Positions 18,356-27,366 are shown, counted from the first letter of the stretch. The stretch is 64,000 nt of DNA from Ruegeria spongiae (GCF_023502395.1 NZ_JAMFMB010000019.1:1-64000), one strand, 5' to 3'. The notes: generated by a model not told the origin, from the sequence alone. Program-made: numbers and translations.

Positions 18356-18384
18356 GGACAGAGCGGCCACGCGCCGCTCTGTCC
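18356..18384. other. Strong stem-loop between the binding-protein and permease genes
   Basis: GGACAGAGCGGC (18356-18367) pairs perfectly with GCCGCTCTGTCC (18373-18384) across a 5-base loop. No T-run follows on the minus strand, so it is more likely a 3' stabiliser of the binding-protein transcript, or a partial attenuator, than a full terminator. Such stem-loops commonly raise the binding protein above the membrane subunits. Confidence 0.8.
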
Positions 18385-18401
18385 GGTCTTGGGCAGTCGG
18401 A

Positions 18402-19346
18402 TCAGTTCCGCGCCAGGAAGTCGGCGACGTTGTCCGGTGTCACCAGCTTGAACGGAATATAGACTTTCTGATCCAGGTCCTCGCCACGGGCGAGCGCCAG
18501 AGCGGCATCAACCGAGCCTGCACCCTGACCATGCGCGTCCTGGAACACGGTCACGTCCAGATCACCGGCCTGCATCGCAACCAGCGCGTCCTGGGTGGCG
18601 TCCACACCGCCGACCTGTACGTCAGCCATGTCGATGCCCGAGGCCTTCATCGCCTGGATCGCCCCGATTGCCATTTCGTCGTTGTTGGCGATGACAAAAT
18701 CAAAATCCTCGCCCGAGGACAGCCAGTTGGTCATGAGATCCTGCGCCTTGTCGCGCGACCATTCGGCGGTCTGCTCGTCGATGATTTCCATGAAGCTGCA
18801 CATGTCCATGCCAACCACGTCATGTATGTCCTTGGTCCGCTGCACGGCTGCCTGATTGGACAGCTGCCCCATCAACACATAGCCTTTGGCCCCGCCAGCT
18901 TTGCCCGCCGCGCGCAGGTTGCGACAGACCTGGAAGGATTCCAGCGTACCGGATTCGATCTCGTTGGACGCAACGAAAGCCTGATTTTCAGGCAATGTGT
19001 CGACGTTGGCAGGCTCGCGGTTGACATAGACCAGCGGCACACCGGCGGATTCAGCGGCTTGGGTCATCGCCTGCGTCGCCGAAGTATCGACCGCATTCAC
19101 GATGATCGCGTCAACGCCGGAAGCGATGAAGTTGTTGATCTGGTCCAGTTGCTTGGCCACGTCGTCAGTGGCATCCTCGACCTGCAGGTCCACACCATCC
19201 AGCGACGCCGCGTGTTCGGTCATACCGTTGCGCATGACGGTCAGGAAGTTGTCGTCAAACCGCGCGATGCTGGCCCCGATGGTCTCGGCCATCGCGGATG
19301 TGCTCATCAGAGCGGCGAGGCCGGTGGCTAATAGTACTTTTTTCAT
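18402..19346 (-). CDS. Sugar/inositol ABC transporter substrate-binding protein
   Basis: The 314-residue protein has a signal peptide (MKKVLLATGLAALMSTSAMA) and the type I periplasmic-binding fold of the ribose/inositol family, with the blocks FIASGVDAIIVNAVDTSAT, GVPLVYVNREP and DFDFVIANNDEMAIGAIQAM. I chose the ATG at 19346 because it begins the signal peptide and has an AGGGAGA ribosome site. Its sequence character reminds me of rhizobial inositol-binding proteins. With the IolI-like isomerase upstream this suggests myo-inositol or a related cyclitol, which is an inference. Confidence 0.88.
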   Translation of the reverse strand: MKKVLLATGLAALMSTSAMAETIGASIARFDDNFLTVMRNGMTEHAASLDGVDLQVEDATDDVAKQLDQINNFIASGVDAIIVNAVDTSATQAMTQAAESAGVPLVYVNREPANVDTLPENQAFVASNEIESGTLESFQVCRNLRAAGKAGGAKGYVLMGQLSNQAAVQRTKDIHDVVGMDMCSFMEIIDEQTAEWSRDKAQDLMTNWLSSGEDFDFVIANNDEMAIGAIQAMKASGIDMADVQVGGVDATQDALVAMQAGDLDVTVFQDAHGQGAGSVDAALALARGEDLDQKVYIPFKLVTPDNVADFLARN

Positions 19347-19428
19347 GAGTTTCTCCCTGGGATCGTGCCCGGCGCACAATTCGTTGATACCGGGACCTCA
19401 ATTCGAGGCGATGTGACCACCACACCCA

Positions 19429-20247
19429 TCAAGCCGCCCACCGGGCCAGATGTGATGTGATGAACTCTTTTGAGCGGGCCAGCGCATCCGCGGGCCGGGT
19501 CATTTGGTGAATTTCCGGGGCAAACGCCTCGAACGAGACCGCGCCGTCATAGCCCGCCGCGCGCAGCGTTTGCAGTTGGTCGAGATTGCCCAGACGGTCA
19601 CCCGCATCGACGAGGACACGATGCGCGTCGGTCATCTGATCCGCTGTCGGAGCCGGGTCCGTAACGCCCGAGACATGCACCAGCGCGGTCACATCGGCAT
19701 GGACGGTATCCTCGCCCGCCAGATGATGGTGGAACGTGTCATGCACGAGCCCGAGGCAGGCAGGCCGGTTCATGTCATCCAGAACCGACACGACATCCGC
19801 CTTGAAGCGCAGCGTGCTGTTGGCAAATCCCAGCGGTTCGATCAGCCCGATCAACCCGTGATCCTCGAGCGGTGGCAGCAGCACCTCCAGCGCCGCGCGC
19901 AAGGTGTGGCGCTGGTCTGCACGCGGGGATTGCGCATCCGCCACAAACGGGATCAGCGCGATGCCTTCGGCACCACAGGCCACGGCGGTCTGCATCAGGG
20001 CCAGGGTATCTGTCAGCTGAGCTGCTGGTTCAACGTTGAACGCCTTGACCTCGGCCAGCGCCAGGATGCGCAGGTTGGCCGCGCGGGCAGCGGCGCCGAT
20101 ATCCTCGGGGGCTTCACCCTGAAACAACGGGCCATCCAGATCGTTGCGGAACTCGACACCGACGCAGCCCAGACCCGCAGCCATAGCCAGCAGGTCCCGC
20201 GCATTCAGGCGCGGCGCAGTCATATGGTTCAGGCCAAATTGCATCAT
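19429..20247 (-). CDS. TIM-barrel isomerase, IolI-like (AP-endonuclease 2 superfamily)
   Basis: The product of about 272 residues is a sugar phosphate isomerase/epimerase-type TIM barrel. Visible conserved blocks are LGCVGVEFR, LIGLIEPLGFANSTLR, CLGLVHDTFHHHLAGED (metal-binding Asp and His) and the closing GAVSFEAFAP. The pattern recalls 2-keto-myo-inositol isomerase IolI. I took the ATG at 20247 (a second ATG follows directly) because the longer frame runs through the operator region. It is the first gene of the operon, 82 bp before the binding protein. The exact substrate is not shown. Confidence 0.75.
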   Translation of the reverse strand: MMQFGLNHMTAPRLNARDLLAMAAGLGCVGVEFRNDLDGPLFQGEAPEDIGAAARAANLRILALAEVKAFNVEPAAQLTDTLALMQTAVACGAEGIALIPFVADAQSPRADQRHTLRAALEVLLPPLEDHGLIGLIEPLGFANSTLRFKADVVSVLDDMNRPACLGLVHDTFHHHLAGEDTVHADVTALVHVSGVTDPAPTADQMTDAHRVLVDAGDRLGNLDQLQTLRAAGYDGAVSFEAFAPEIHQMTRPADALARSKEFITSHLARWAA

Positions 20248-20301
20248 CGCTGACCGACTCCTCCCTCCGGCGCCATTTACTGTAGCGGCAATAATCATTT
20301 T

Positions 20302-20315
20302 TGCAACCGGTTGCA
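20302..20315. promoter_or_regulatory. LacI-type operator palindrome
   Basis: TGCAACCGGTTGCA is a perfect 14-bp palindrome with the central CG typical of LacI-family operators. It lies 55 bp upstream of the first gene of an operon that ends in a LacI regulator gene, so autoregulation is likely. No other gene occupies the 193 bp between 20248 and 20440. Confidence 0.8.
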
Positions 20316-20440
20316 GAAAATTCCCGAAACACAAGAAAATATCACATTCCGTGTGGATAAATACGGGAAATTCCACGGAAATCGCGGGGTTTTGCCTGCT
20401 TCAGGGGCCTAGCAAGCGCAAATGAGCGGGTGTCGCCTGC

Positions 20441-21280
20441 TCAGCTCTGGGCCAGCCACCACCGCTCGGCGATGCGCAGATCCCCGAGCGTGGCGCTCTG
20501 ACTGATCGCGGCGGGAGGAGTTATCTGGGATGTGAAGGCGATCTGCATGTTATCAACGGAAGGATGGCAGCGATAGTCGCCACGTGCCCTGATCGCCTCG
20601 GCCAGGGGCAGCACCGTGATGCCGACAAAACCGTCGCACAAGGCTTCGGCGCGCACCGCGGGATCGGGGATTACGATGATCTCGACCACATCGGCCCAGC
20701 CTGCATGGCCCTGACGGTGGTGGTCGGCAACACGGGTGGCGCGGAAATGCCGGTCCTCGCGCGCCGAGGTCACACGATAGCAACTCGTCCCGACCGCACT
20801 GGCCAGCGATAGGTCCGAATGTCCGTCGGGCGCGATCAGGTAGCTGTCACCGGCCAGCAGCAAGGGCAGGTCCGGCACGGCCCGTGCCATCTCCAGCCGC
20901 AGGCGGGTTTCGCTGACCGGATGCGCCGAGGCCAGATGCGGCAGATGCGCGAGCGCGGCGATCACGTCCGTGGCCCGCAGCGGCGCACCGTTGTGAAACC
21001 GCACGCCGGGTTTCAGATCAAAGGTCCAGATGCGGGCCTCGGCGTCGCTTTCCCATGCGGTTGCCAGTTCCGCGCGCAAGGCGCCGTCCGGGCCGATCTC
21101 TGTCAGCGTTTCGGAAACCGCACGCCGCGCGATCACGCCCAGCGCATCGCCCTCGCGCGGAACCGCAATACGCAGGGCACCGCCCGTGCGGGGTCCGGCC
21201 TGAGCCGACAATCCGGTCGCCGCCAGCAGGGCCGCAGCGGCACCAGAGGCAAAAAGTGCACGGCGATCCAGACGCGTCAT
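20441..21280 (-). CDS. Short family-5-like peptide-binding protein with Tat-type signal
   Basis: The 279-residue product begins with a twin-arginine-like signal ([20 protein letters not shown]) and continues with blocks of the oligopeptide/nickel-binding family 5: TWAFDL-like IWTFDLKPGVRFHNGAPL, then ATDVIAAL. Normal members have about 500 residues, so roughly half is missing, although the frame is clean from start to stop. It may be a genuine short paralogue. It starts 4 bp inside the end of the proline iminopeptidase gene, so peptide capture and cleavage may be linked. No permease or ATPase genes are nearby. Confidence 0.7.
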   Translation of the reverse strand: MTRLDRRALFASGAAAALLAATGLSAQAGPRTGGALRIAVPREGDALGVIARRAVSETLTEIGPDGALRAELATAWESDAEARIWTFDLKPGVRFHNGAPLRATDVIAALAHLPHLASAHPVSETRLRLEMARAVPDLPLLLAGDSYLIAPDGHSDLSLASAVGTSCYRVTSAREDRHFRATRVADHHRQGHAGWADVVEIIVIPDPAVRAEALCDGFVGITVLPLAEAIRARGDYRCHPSVDNMQIAFTSQITPPAAISQSATLGDLRIAERWWLAQS

Positions 21281-22254
21281 TCCTCCTGCTCCGCGATACG
21301 GTCCATGATGCGAACCAGTTCAGCGCTGATCCCCGGTTCCGACAGGGCATGGCCCGCGTTGCGCACCATCTTTAGCTGGCAATTGGGCCAGCGCTCGCTC
21401 AGCTTCCAGGCCGACACAGGCGGGCAGATCATGTCATAACGACCCTGCACGATGTGGCCCGGAATATGTGCGATCCGGTCCATATTGGCCAGGATCTGCC
21501 CGTCTTGCTCAAGAAACCCCTCATTCATGAAATAGTGGTTTTCCAGCCGGGCAAAGGCGCGCGCGTAATCGCCGGGGCTTTCTCCGGTCGAACCGTTTGA
21601 ATGGATCGAGGCCAGCGCGTTTTCCCAGGCCGACCAGGCGCGGCCATAGCGGGTCTCTTCCTGCAGGTTGCCGGAAAACAGGCGACGGTGATAGGCTGCG
21701 ATCATGTCGCCGCGCTCATCCTCGGGGATCAGCGCCGAGAACCGCGCCCAGGGTTCGGGCCAGAATTTTCCCGCGCCGCCGCCATAGAACCAGTCCAGTT
21801 CGGCCCGCGTCATCAGGAACACGCCGCGCAGGATCAGATGCGCGACCCGATCCGGATGCGTCTGCGCATAGATCAGCGCCAGCGTCGCGCCCCAGCTGCC
21901 ACCAAAAACGGCCCAGCTGTCGATCTCAAGCTGACGGCGAATCACTTCGATATCCGCCACCAGATGCGCGGTCGTATTATCCTGGACGGACGCATGCGGG
22001 CGCGAGCGGCCACAGCCGCGCTGGTCGAACAGAATCACCCGGTATACAGCCGGGTCGAAATAGCGCCGCATCGCTGGGCTGCACCCGCCGCCCGGTCCGC
22101 CATGCAGCACCACAACCGGTTTGCCATCGGGATTTCCGCATTGTTCCACATAGATACGGTGACCCTGGCCCACATCTATCATTCGCTGATCAAACGGGTC
22201 GATCGGCGGATAAAGATACTGAACTGCGCGCTTTTGGTCGGGATACTTGTCCAT
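21277..22254 (-). CDS. pip: Proline iminopeptidase
   Basis: The 325-residue alpha/beta hydrolase has the S33 peptidase landmarks: oxyanion block [31 protein letters not shown], the nucleophile elbow [14 protein letters not shown], the acid in [11 protein letters not shown] and the final His in [12 protein letters not shown]. It removes N-terminal proline from peptides, normally in the cytoplasm. No signal peptide is visible. Length is typical. It is transcribed divergently from ubiG, and the short peptide-binding gene follows with a 4 bp overlap. Confidence 0.93.
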   Translation of the reverse strand: MDKYPDQKRAVQYLYPPIDPFDQRMIDVGQGHRIYVEQCGNPDGKPVVVLHGGPGGGCSPAMRRYFDPAVYRVILFDQRGCGRSRPHASVQDNTTAHLVADIEVIRRQLEIDSWAVFGGSWGATLALIYAQTHPDRVAHLILRGVFLMTRAELDWFYGGGAGKFWPEPWARFSALIPEDERGDMIAAYHRRLFSGNLQEETRYGRAWSAWENALASIHSNGSTGESPGDYARAFARLENHYFMNEGFLEQDGQILANMDRIAHIPGHIVQGRYDMICPPVSAWKLSERWPNCQLKMVRNAGHALSEPGISAELVRIMDRIAEQEE

Positions 22255-22303
22255 TACCGCCCTATATAGTGCTCAAGCGGTAAAAGAGCATACGGAGACG
22301 GGA

Positions 22304-23050
22304 ATGCAAGTCTATCAATCCACCGTTGACCCGGCAGAAATTGCCAAATTCGAGGCGATGGCAGCGGAATGGTGGGATCCTGCGGGGAAATTCAAGCCTC
22401 TGCACATGCTCAACCCCTGCCGACTGGACTATATCACCGGACAGATCGCTGCCGAATTCGACCGCGACCTGACTGATTCGACCCCTTTTGCCGGGCTGCG
22501 CCTGCTTGATATCGGTTGTGGCGGCGGCTTGCTCAGTGAACCGATGGCGCGGTTGGGGGCGGATGTGGTCGGTGCCGATGCCGCCGAAGGCAACATCCCC
22601 GTCGCACAAGTGCATGCCGAGCAAGCTGGGCTGAGCATCGATTACCGCCACACCACCGCCGAGGCGCTGGCTGATGCCGGTGAACAGTTCGATGTGGTTC
22701 TGAACATGGAGGTGGTCGAGCATGTGGCCGACCCGCTGAGCTATCTGACCGCGACCCAGCGACTGTTGCGGCCCGGTGGGCTGCAAATTTGCTCGACGCT
22801 CAACCGCAATCCGAAATCCTATGCGATGGCGATTTTCGGGGCCGAGGTGGTGATGCGCTGGCTGCCGCGCGGCACCCATGAATGGTCCAAATTCATCACT
22901 CCGGGCGAATTGTTCGACCTGCTGCGGCAGGCCGGTCTGGACCCGGTGGACCGCAAGGGTTTCGTGTTCAACCCGCTGCTCTGGTCCTGGTCGGTCTCGG
23001 CAAGTGATCTGAGCGTCAACTACGTGACCGCCAGCGTCAAACCCGGCTGA
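22304..23050 (+). CDS. ubiG: Ubiquinone biosynthesis O-methyltransferase UbiG
   Basis: The 248-residue SAM-dependent methyltransferase performs the O-methylations of ubiquinone synthesis. It shows the UbiG features: [19 protein letters not shown] near the start, SAM-binding [31 protein letters not shown] and the C-terminal [12 protein letters not shown] motif. I chose the ATG at 22304 (GGAG ribosome site, start matching the family) over one at 22247 that overlaps the divergent pip start. Confidence 0.95.
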   Translation: MQVYQSTVDPAEIAKFEAMAAEWWDPAGKFKPLHMLNPCRLDYITGQIAAEFDRDLTDSTPFAGLRLLDIGCGGGLLSEPMARLGADVVGADAAEGNIPVAQVHAEQAGLSIDYRHTTAEALADAGEQFDVVLNMEVVEHVADPLSYLTATQRLLRPGGLQICSTLNRNPKSYAMAIFGAEVVMRWLPRGTHEWSKFITPGELFDLLRQAGLDPVDRKGFVFNPLLWSWSVSASDLSVNYVTASVKPG

Positions 23051-23052
23051 GC

Positions 23053-23493
23053 CTAATCGTTTTCCAGCTTCAACCGCAGATCGCGCAGCACCGGCAGAAC
23101 GTTGCGCACCCGCTCGGCGCCCAGATCGTCGACAAAGGCGTTGATGAGCGGCGTAATGGACGAGATCGCCTGATCCCGCGCGCGCCGGCCCGAGGGGCTG
23201 ATCGCCACCATCTTGCGCCGCGCATCGTCCCAATCGGGACGGATATGCACGTATCCGGCCCATTCCAGCTTGGCCAGCGTGTTGGTGATGGCGCCCCGGG
23301 TCACGTGAAAGGTGCTGGCCAATTGAGCGGGCGTGCGCTCGTCCCCCACGAAAACCAGGTGGTTGAGCAGCGAGAAATGCGAGATTTCCATCCCTTTGGG
23401 CAACACCCGGCTGAGCCGGTTGCGCAGCAACTGGTCCGCCGTGAGAATTTCGCTGAACAGCGAAGCCGCAAGAGAGTTTGTATCGTCAGTCAT
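23053..23493 (-). CDS. MarR-family transcriptional regulator
   Basis: The 146-residue protein has a winged helix: helix-turn-helix TPAQLASTFHVTRGAITNTL (about residues 54-73), then KLEWAGYVHIRPDWDDARRK with the wing, and dimerising helices at both ends. MarR proteins sense small molecules and repress neighbouring genes. It is convergent with ubiG (2 bp gap) and lies 12 bp after the nitrilase gene on the same strand, so it may share that transcript. No ligand or target is visible. Confidence 0.88.
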   Translation of the reverse strand: MTDDTNSLAASLFSEILTADQLLRNRLSRVLPKGMEISHFSLLNHLVFVGDERTPAQLASTFHVTRGAITNTLAKLEWAGYVHIRPDWDDARRKMVAISPSGRRARDQAISSITPLINAFVDDLGAERVRNVLPVLRDLRLKLEND

Positions 23494-23505
23494 TCCGGAT
23501 CTGGG

Positions 23506-24336
23506 TCAGGGGCCATCGAAATGGCGCAAATGGGTGAGTGAGGGCACTTTCAGGCGCGCCTCTGCCACAGAACTAACATCCAGATCGAAAATGTGAATGC
23601 CTGGATCGGTGCCTGCGTCGATCAGCACCTCTCCCCAGGGTGAAACCGCCAGGCTGTGGCCATGGGTTGTTCGCTGCCTGCCCCGGCTGGTCGGATGCGT
23701 CCCGGTCTGGGCGGGCGCCAGAACATAGCAGCCGGTCTCGATCGCGCGGGCGCGCAGCAGCGATTGCCAATGCGCGGGGCCCGTGACGGGCGAGAACGCC
23801 GACGGAACGGTCAGGACCTGTGCCCCGGCCTGCGCCAATGCAGCATAGAGGTGGGGAAAGCGCAGGTCGTAGCAGATACTCAACCCCAGCTTGCCGAACG
23901 GCATATCAGCCACGACCGCGCGTGTGCCGGGTCGGTATGTCGCCGATTCGCGGTATGTCTCGGTCTCGGAAACCTGCACGTCGAACATGTGGATCTTGTC
24001 ATAACGCGCCACGACCGCCCCATCCGGGTCGATCAGGACGGACCGGTTGGCAAAGCGGCCATCCGCGTCACGTGTCTTGAGCGCGAGCGAGCCGATCAGC
24101 AGCCAGACCCCCAGGTCGGCGGCCTGCTGGCGCAGGGCAGCCAGCGTGGGGTCATCCTCATCGGTGCGCAGAACCGCCCGTTGATGGGTGGTGCTGGTCG
24201 ACAGGCAATTGGTAACCTCAGGCGTCAGGATGAACTCCGCCCCCTGCCGCGCCGCGTCAGCCAGCCGTTCGCGGACCATGCCGAGATTGGCGGCGGGGTC
24301 ATCCGAGGACGTGATCTGCAGCAGCGCGGTGCGCAT
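23506..24336 (-). CDS. Carbon-nitrogen hydrolase (Nit1-like amidase)
   Basis: The 276-residue protein has the nitrilase-superfamily triad: Glu40 in LTPEVTN, Lys114 in RYDKIHMFD and Cys155 in SICYDLRFPHLY. The motifs match the Nit1 branch, where the enzyme hydrolyses deaminated glutathione as metabolite repair. Its start shares one base with the glutaredoxin stop, so it is translationally coupled to a glutathione-dependent gene, which fits that role. The exact substrate is inferred. Confidence 0.88.
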   Translation of the reverse strand: MRTALLQITSSDDPAANLGMVRERLADAARQGAEFILTPEVTNCLSTSTTHQRAVLRTDEDDPTLAALRQQAADLGVWLLIGSLALKTRDADGRFANRSVLIDPDGAVVARYDKIHMFDVQVSETETYRESATYRPGTRAVVADMPFGKLGLSICYDLRFPHLYAALAQAGAQVLTVPSAFSPVTGPAHWQSLLRARAIETGCYVLAPAQTGTHPTSRGRQRTTHGHSLAVSPWGEVLIDAGTDPGIHIFDLDVSSVAEARLKVPSLTHLRHFDGP

Positions 24337-24593
24337 CAGGCGGCAAGCAAGCTGTCGAGCTTGCCCGCACGGTCAAGGGCATACAACTCGTCACAGCCGC
24401 CGACATGGATGTCACCGATGAAAATCTGCGGCACCGTACGTCCGCCACCTGCGCGCTTGATCATCTCAGGTTTGCGCGCGGGGTCCCGCAGCACATCGAT
24501 TTCGTCGAAACGCGCGCCCTTCTGGGTCAGCAGCCGCTTGGCGGCGTGGCAAAAACCGCAGAGCGGCGACGTGTAGATTTCAACCGGTTTCAT
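24336..24593 (-). CDS. grxC: Glutaredoxin 3 (GrxC-type)
   Basis: The 85-residue dithiol glutaredoxin has the active site CGFC at residues 12-15 (most GrxC proteins have CPYC or CPFC), then the glutathione-binding GGRTVPQIFIGDIHVGGCDE block. It reduces disulphides with glutathione in the cytoplasm. It is followed by the Nit1-like gene (1 bp overlap) and lies 37 bp after comF on the same strand. The replacement of the usual proline by glycine in the active site is a mild oddity. Confidence 0.93.
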   Translation of the reverse strand: MKPVEIYTSPLCGFCHAAKRLLTQKGARFDEIDVLRDPARKPEMIKRAGGGRTVPQIFIGDIHVGGCDELYALDRAGKLDSLLAA

Positions 24594-24630
24594 ATCCTGT
24601 TCCCTTGATGTCGCGGCAATCTACGGGGAA

Positions 24631-25359
24631 CTAGGCATCCTTGGCAACGCGCGCCAGTGTCAGCACGAAAATATGATTTGCACCGGCGCTCAGGCAGGCC
24701 TCTGTGCAGGCGGTCAGGGTCGCGCCCGAAGTCATCACATCATCCACCAACACCACGTCGCGCCCCGCGAGGCCCGCTGCATGGCTGGGGTTCACGCGAA
24801 TGGCGTCTGTCAACAACGCGGCGCGCTCTTCACGTGTCTTGCCATCCAGTTTCGGGGTGGCGCGGGTGCGCAGCAACATATCCGGGCAGGTCGGCAGGTC
24901 TTTCAGGCCCGCTACATGCGTGGCCAGCAGCGCGGATTGATTGTACCGCCGCCTGAGCAGGCGTGACCAGTGCAGCGGTACCGGGATCACCAGCCGGTCC
25001 GGCTGCAGTATCCGCCCGGCAGCCTGCACCATCCACCTCGCCGCAGGTCGGGCCAGATCGGGCCGGTCGCCGTGTTTTAACGCCAGGATCATCTTGCGCG
25101 CCCGGCCCGTATAGGTCAGTGCGGCGCGCCCGTCCTGCCAGGGGCGCGACATCTGCATGCAGTCGTCGCATTCAATGCGATGGCCATCCACCTCGCCGGG
25201 CAGCGGCAACCCGCAGCTTTCGCAGATGGTGCCGGTGATCAGCGGCGTATCGCGCCAACACGGACCACAAAGCCCAAAATCGCTGGTCACCAGCTCTCCG
25301 CAGCTGACGCAACGGGGCGGATAGATCATCTCGACCGCGGTTTGAATTCCTGCCCACAT
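24631..25359 (-). CDS. ComF-family phosphoribosyltransferase-like protein
   Basis: The 242-residue protein starts with a double zinc-binding region (PPRCVSCGELV, LCGPC, ICESCGLPLPG, ECDDC) and ends with a type I phosphoribosyltransferase fold carrying DVVLVDDVMTSGATLTACTE. Middle blocks IPVPLHWSRLLRRRYNQSAL and TPKLDGKTREERAALLTDA are typical of ComF/GntX. These proteins are linked to DNA uptake or recycling, but the biochemical role is poorly defined. It overlaps the start of the divergent methyltransferase gene by 2 bp. Confidence 0.9.
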   Translation of the reverse strand: MWAGIQTAVEMIYPPRCVSCGELVTSDFGLCGPCWRDTPLITGTICESCGLPLPGEVDGHRIECDDCMQMSRPWQDGRAALTYTGRARKMILALKHGDRPDLARPAARWMVQAAGRILQPDRLVIPVPLHWSRLLRRRYNQSALLATHVAGLKDLPTCPDMLLRTRATPKLDGKTREERAALLTDAIRVNPSHAAGLAGRDVVLVDDVMTSGATLTACTEACLSAGANHIFVLTLARVAKDA

Positions 25360-25375
25360 GGGTTATCTGCGCGCC

Positions 25376-26206
25376 ATGAGACTGCCACTCTCCGATACTC
25401 CGGTCCTGTTCGACCGCTCTGCCCTGCGCCACCGCCGCCAGCGGGCGCGCGCCGATGCGCTGTTTCTGCACGAGGCGGCGCTGGACGAGGTGCAGGATCG
25501 CCTGTCGCTGGTTAAGAGAGTGTTTACGGATATCGACATCGTGACGCCCTTTCCCGCGATCTGGCAGGCCACCTTTCCGCAGGCGCGGATCATCGAAGAT
25601 GACGAGGTTCTGGACCTGCCGATGGGGGCAAGCGATCTGGTGATCCATGCGATGACCCTGCATCAGGCCAATGATCCGGTCGGTCAGATCATCCAATGCC
25701 GCCGCGCACTCAAACCCGACGGGCTGTTCCTGTGCGTCTGCCTGGGCGGCCAGACCCTGCATGAACTGCGCGCAACCCTTGCCCAGGCCGAGATCGAGGC
25801 GCGCGGCGGGCTCAGCCCGCGCATCGCGCCTATGGCCGAGATTCGTGACCTCGGTGCACTGCTGCAGCGTGCCGGGCTTGCGCTGCCGGTGGCGGATAGC
25901 TTCGCCCTGACCGCAGCCTATCGCGATCTGCCGCATCTGATGCAGGATCTGCGCGCCATGGGTGAGACCAATATCCTGTCTGCCCGCGACCGCCATTTCA
26001 CCCGACGTTCTTTGTTTGAGAAGGCAAACAGGCTCTATTCCGACCATTTCGCCCAGCCCGACCAGAGACTACCCGCCACATTCGAGGTCATGTGCCTGAC
26101 CGGCTGGGCACCCGACGACAGCCAGCCGAAACCGCTGCGCCCCGGCTCTGCCACCACACGGCTGGCCGAGGCGCTGGGCACGGGTGAGACAAAACTGCCC
26201 GATTGA
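25376..26206 (+). CDS. SAM-dependent methyltransferase, BioC/NDUFAF5-like
   Basis: The product (276 residues from the ATG at 25376, 282 from 25358) lacks a glycine-rich SAM motif at the usual place but has the family blocks FDRSALRHRRQRA, VLDLPMGASDLVIHAMTLHQ, CRRALKPDGLFLC and the C-terminal RDRHFTRRSLFEKANRLY. This pattern matches the alphaproteobacterial proteins related to mitochondrial NDUFAF5, an arginine hydroxylase of complex I assembly. The first ATG overlaps comF, so I prefer the second. The role in complex I is an extrapolation. Confidence 0.75.
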   Translation: MRLPLSDTPVLFDRSALRHRRQRARADALFLHEAALDEVQDRLSLVKRVFTDIDIVTPFPAIWQATFPQARIIEDDEVLDLPMGASDLVIHAMTLHQANDPVGQIIQCRRALKPDGLFLCVCLGGQTLHELRATLAQAEIEARGGLSPRIAPMAEIRDLGALLQRAGLALPVADSFALTAAYRDLPHLMQDLRAMGETNILSARDRHFTRRSLFEKANRLYSDHFAQPDQRLPATFEVMCLTGWAPDDSQPKPLRPGSATTRLAEALGTGETKLPD

Positions 26207-26263
26207 CGCCAGCAACATTCCATTTATCTGCAAAGACAACCTTCGAAAGTCAGGACGCCTCAG

Positions 26264-27325
26264 ATGCTAGACGCCACTCAGCCCGCTGCCCGCCCGCAAC
26301 ACGCCCCGGCAGATCATCCGCCGATCCGCATAGGCAAGGTGGGCATCCTGCTGGCCAATCTGGGGACGCCTGACAACTACACCTATTGGCCGATGCGGCG
26401 CTATCTGAACGAGTTCCTCTCGGATCAGCGGGTGATCGATTACCCGGCGTGGAAATGGCAGCCGCTGCTGCAATTGATCATCCTGACGAAACGGCCCTTC
26501 ACCTCGGGCGCGGCGTATAAGTCGATCTGGAACCATGACCGTGGCGAAAGCCCGCTGATGACGATCACCAAGGACCAGACCGCCAAGATGTCCGAGGCGC
26601 TGCACGCGCGCTATGGCAACCGGGTGATGGTCGATTTCTGCATGCGCTATGGAAATCCGTCGACCAAATCGAAAGTCCGCGCAATGGTCGAGGCCGGATG
26701 CGACCGCATCCTGTTCTTCCCGCTCTATCCGCATTACGCCGGGGCCACATCGGCCACCGCAAACGATCAGTTCTTTCGCGCGCTGATGGACGAGACCTGG
26801 CAACCCTCAAGCCGGACGGTTCCCGCCTATTTTGACGAACCAGCTTATATCGACGCGCTCGCCCAGTCGATCGAAACGGCCTATGCCAAGCTCGACGACC
26901 GGCCCGATATCCTCGTGTGTTCCTATCACGGGATGCCAGAGCGCTACTTGCAGCAGGGTGACCCGTATCACTGCCAATGTGTGAAAACCACGCGCCTGCT
27001 TAAGGAGCGTCTGGGCTGGCAGGACACCGATATCGTCTCGACCTTTCAGTCCCGGTTCGGGCCTGAAGAGTGGCTGAAACCCTATACCGTGGATCACGTG
27101 GCCGAGTTGGCGCGGCAGGGCAAAAAGAAGATCGCCGTCTGCGCCCCCGCCTTTTCGGCCGATTGCATCGAGACGCTGGAAGAGATCAACGAAGAGATCA
27201 AGGAGAGCTTTGAAGAGGCCGGAGGCGAGGCTTTTACCTACATTCCCTGTCTCAATGATGATGCCGCCCATATCGCGGCCCTGTCAAAAGTGGTCGGGGA
27301 CAATCTGAAAGGCTGGCTGGAGTAG
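26264..27325 (+). CDS. hemH: Ferrochelatase
   Basis: The 353-residue enzyme inserts ferrous iron into protoporphyrin IX, the last step of haem synthesis. Visible blocks are KVGILLANLGTPD, the membrane-contact region with RRYLNEFLSDQRVIDYP, YPHYAGATSATANDQFF, the active-site His in CSYHGMPERYLQQGDPYHCQ and the acidic pair region SADCIETLEEINEEI. Length is normal. It is transcribed alone, ending in a bidirectional terminator at 27338-27366. Confidence 0.96.
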   Translation: MLDATQPAARPQHAPADHPPIRIGKVGILLANLGTPDNYTYWPMRRYLNEFLSDQRVIDYPAWKWQPLLQLIILTKRPFTSGAAYKSIWNHDRGESPLMTITKDQTAKMSEALHARYGNRVMVDFCMRYGNPSTKSKVRAMVEAGCDRILFFPLYPHYAGATSATANDQFFRALMDETWQPSSRTVPAYFDEPAYIDALAQSIETAYAKLDDRPDILVCSYHGMPERYLQQGDPYHCQCVKTTRLLKERLGWQDTDIVSTFQSRFGPEEWLKPYTVDHVAELARQGKKKIAVCAPAFSADCIETLEEINEEIKESFEEAGGEAFTYIPCLNDDAAHIAALSKVVGDNLKGWLE

Positions 27326-27337
27326 TTGCGCAAAAGA

Positions 27338-27366
27338 AAAAGGCGGGGCAAATGCCACCGCCTTTT
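27338..27366. terminator. Bidirectional intrinsic terminator between hemH and a small gene
   Basis: AAAAGGCGG (27338-27346) pairs perfectly with CCGCCTTTT (27358-27366), with a further partial GGCA/TGCC pairing inside. The T-run on one side and A-run on the other serve both strands. It separates the convergent hemH and the small membrane-protein gene. Confidence 0.85.
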
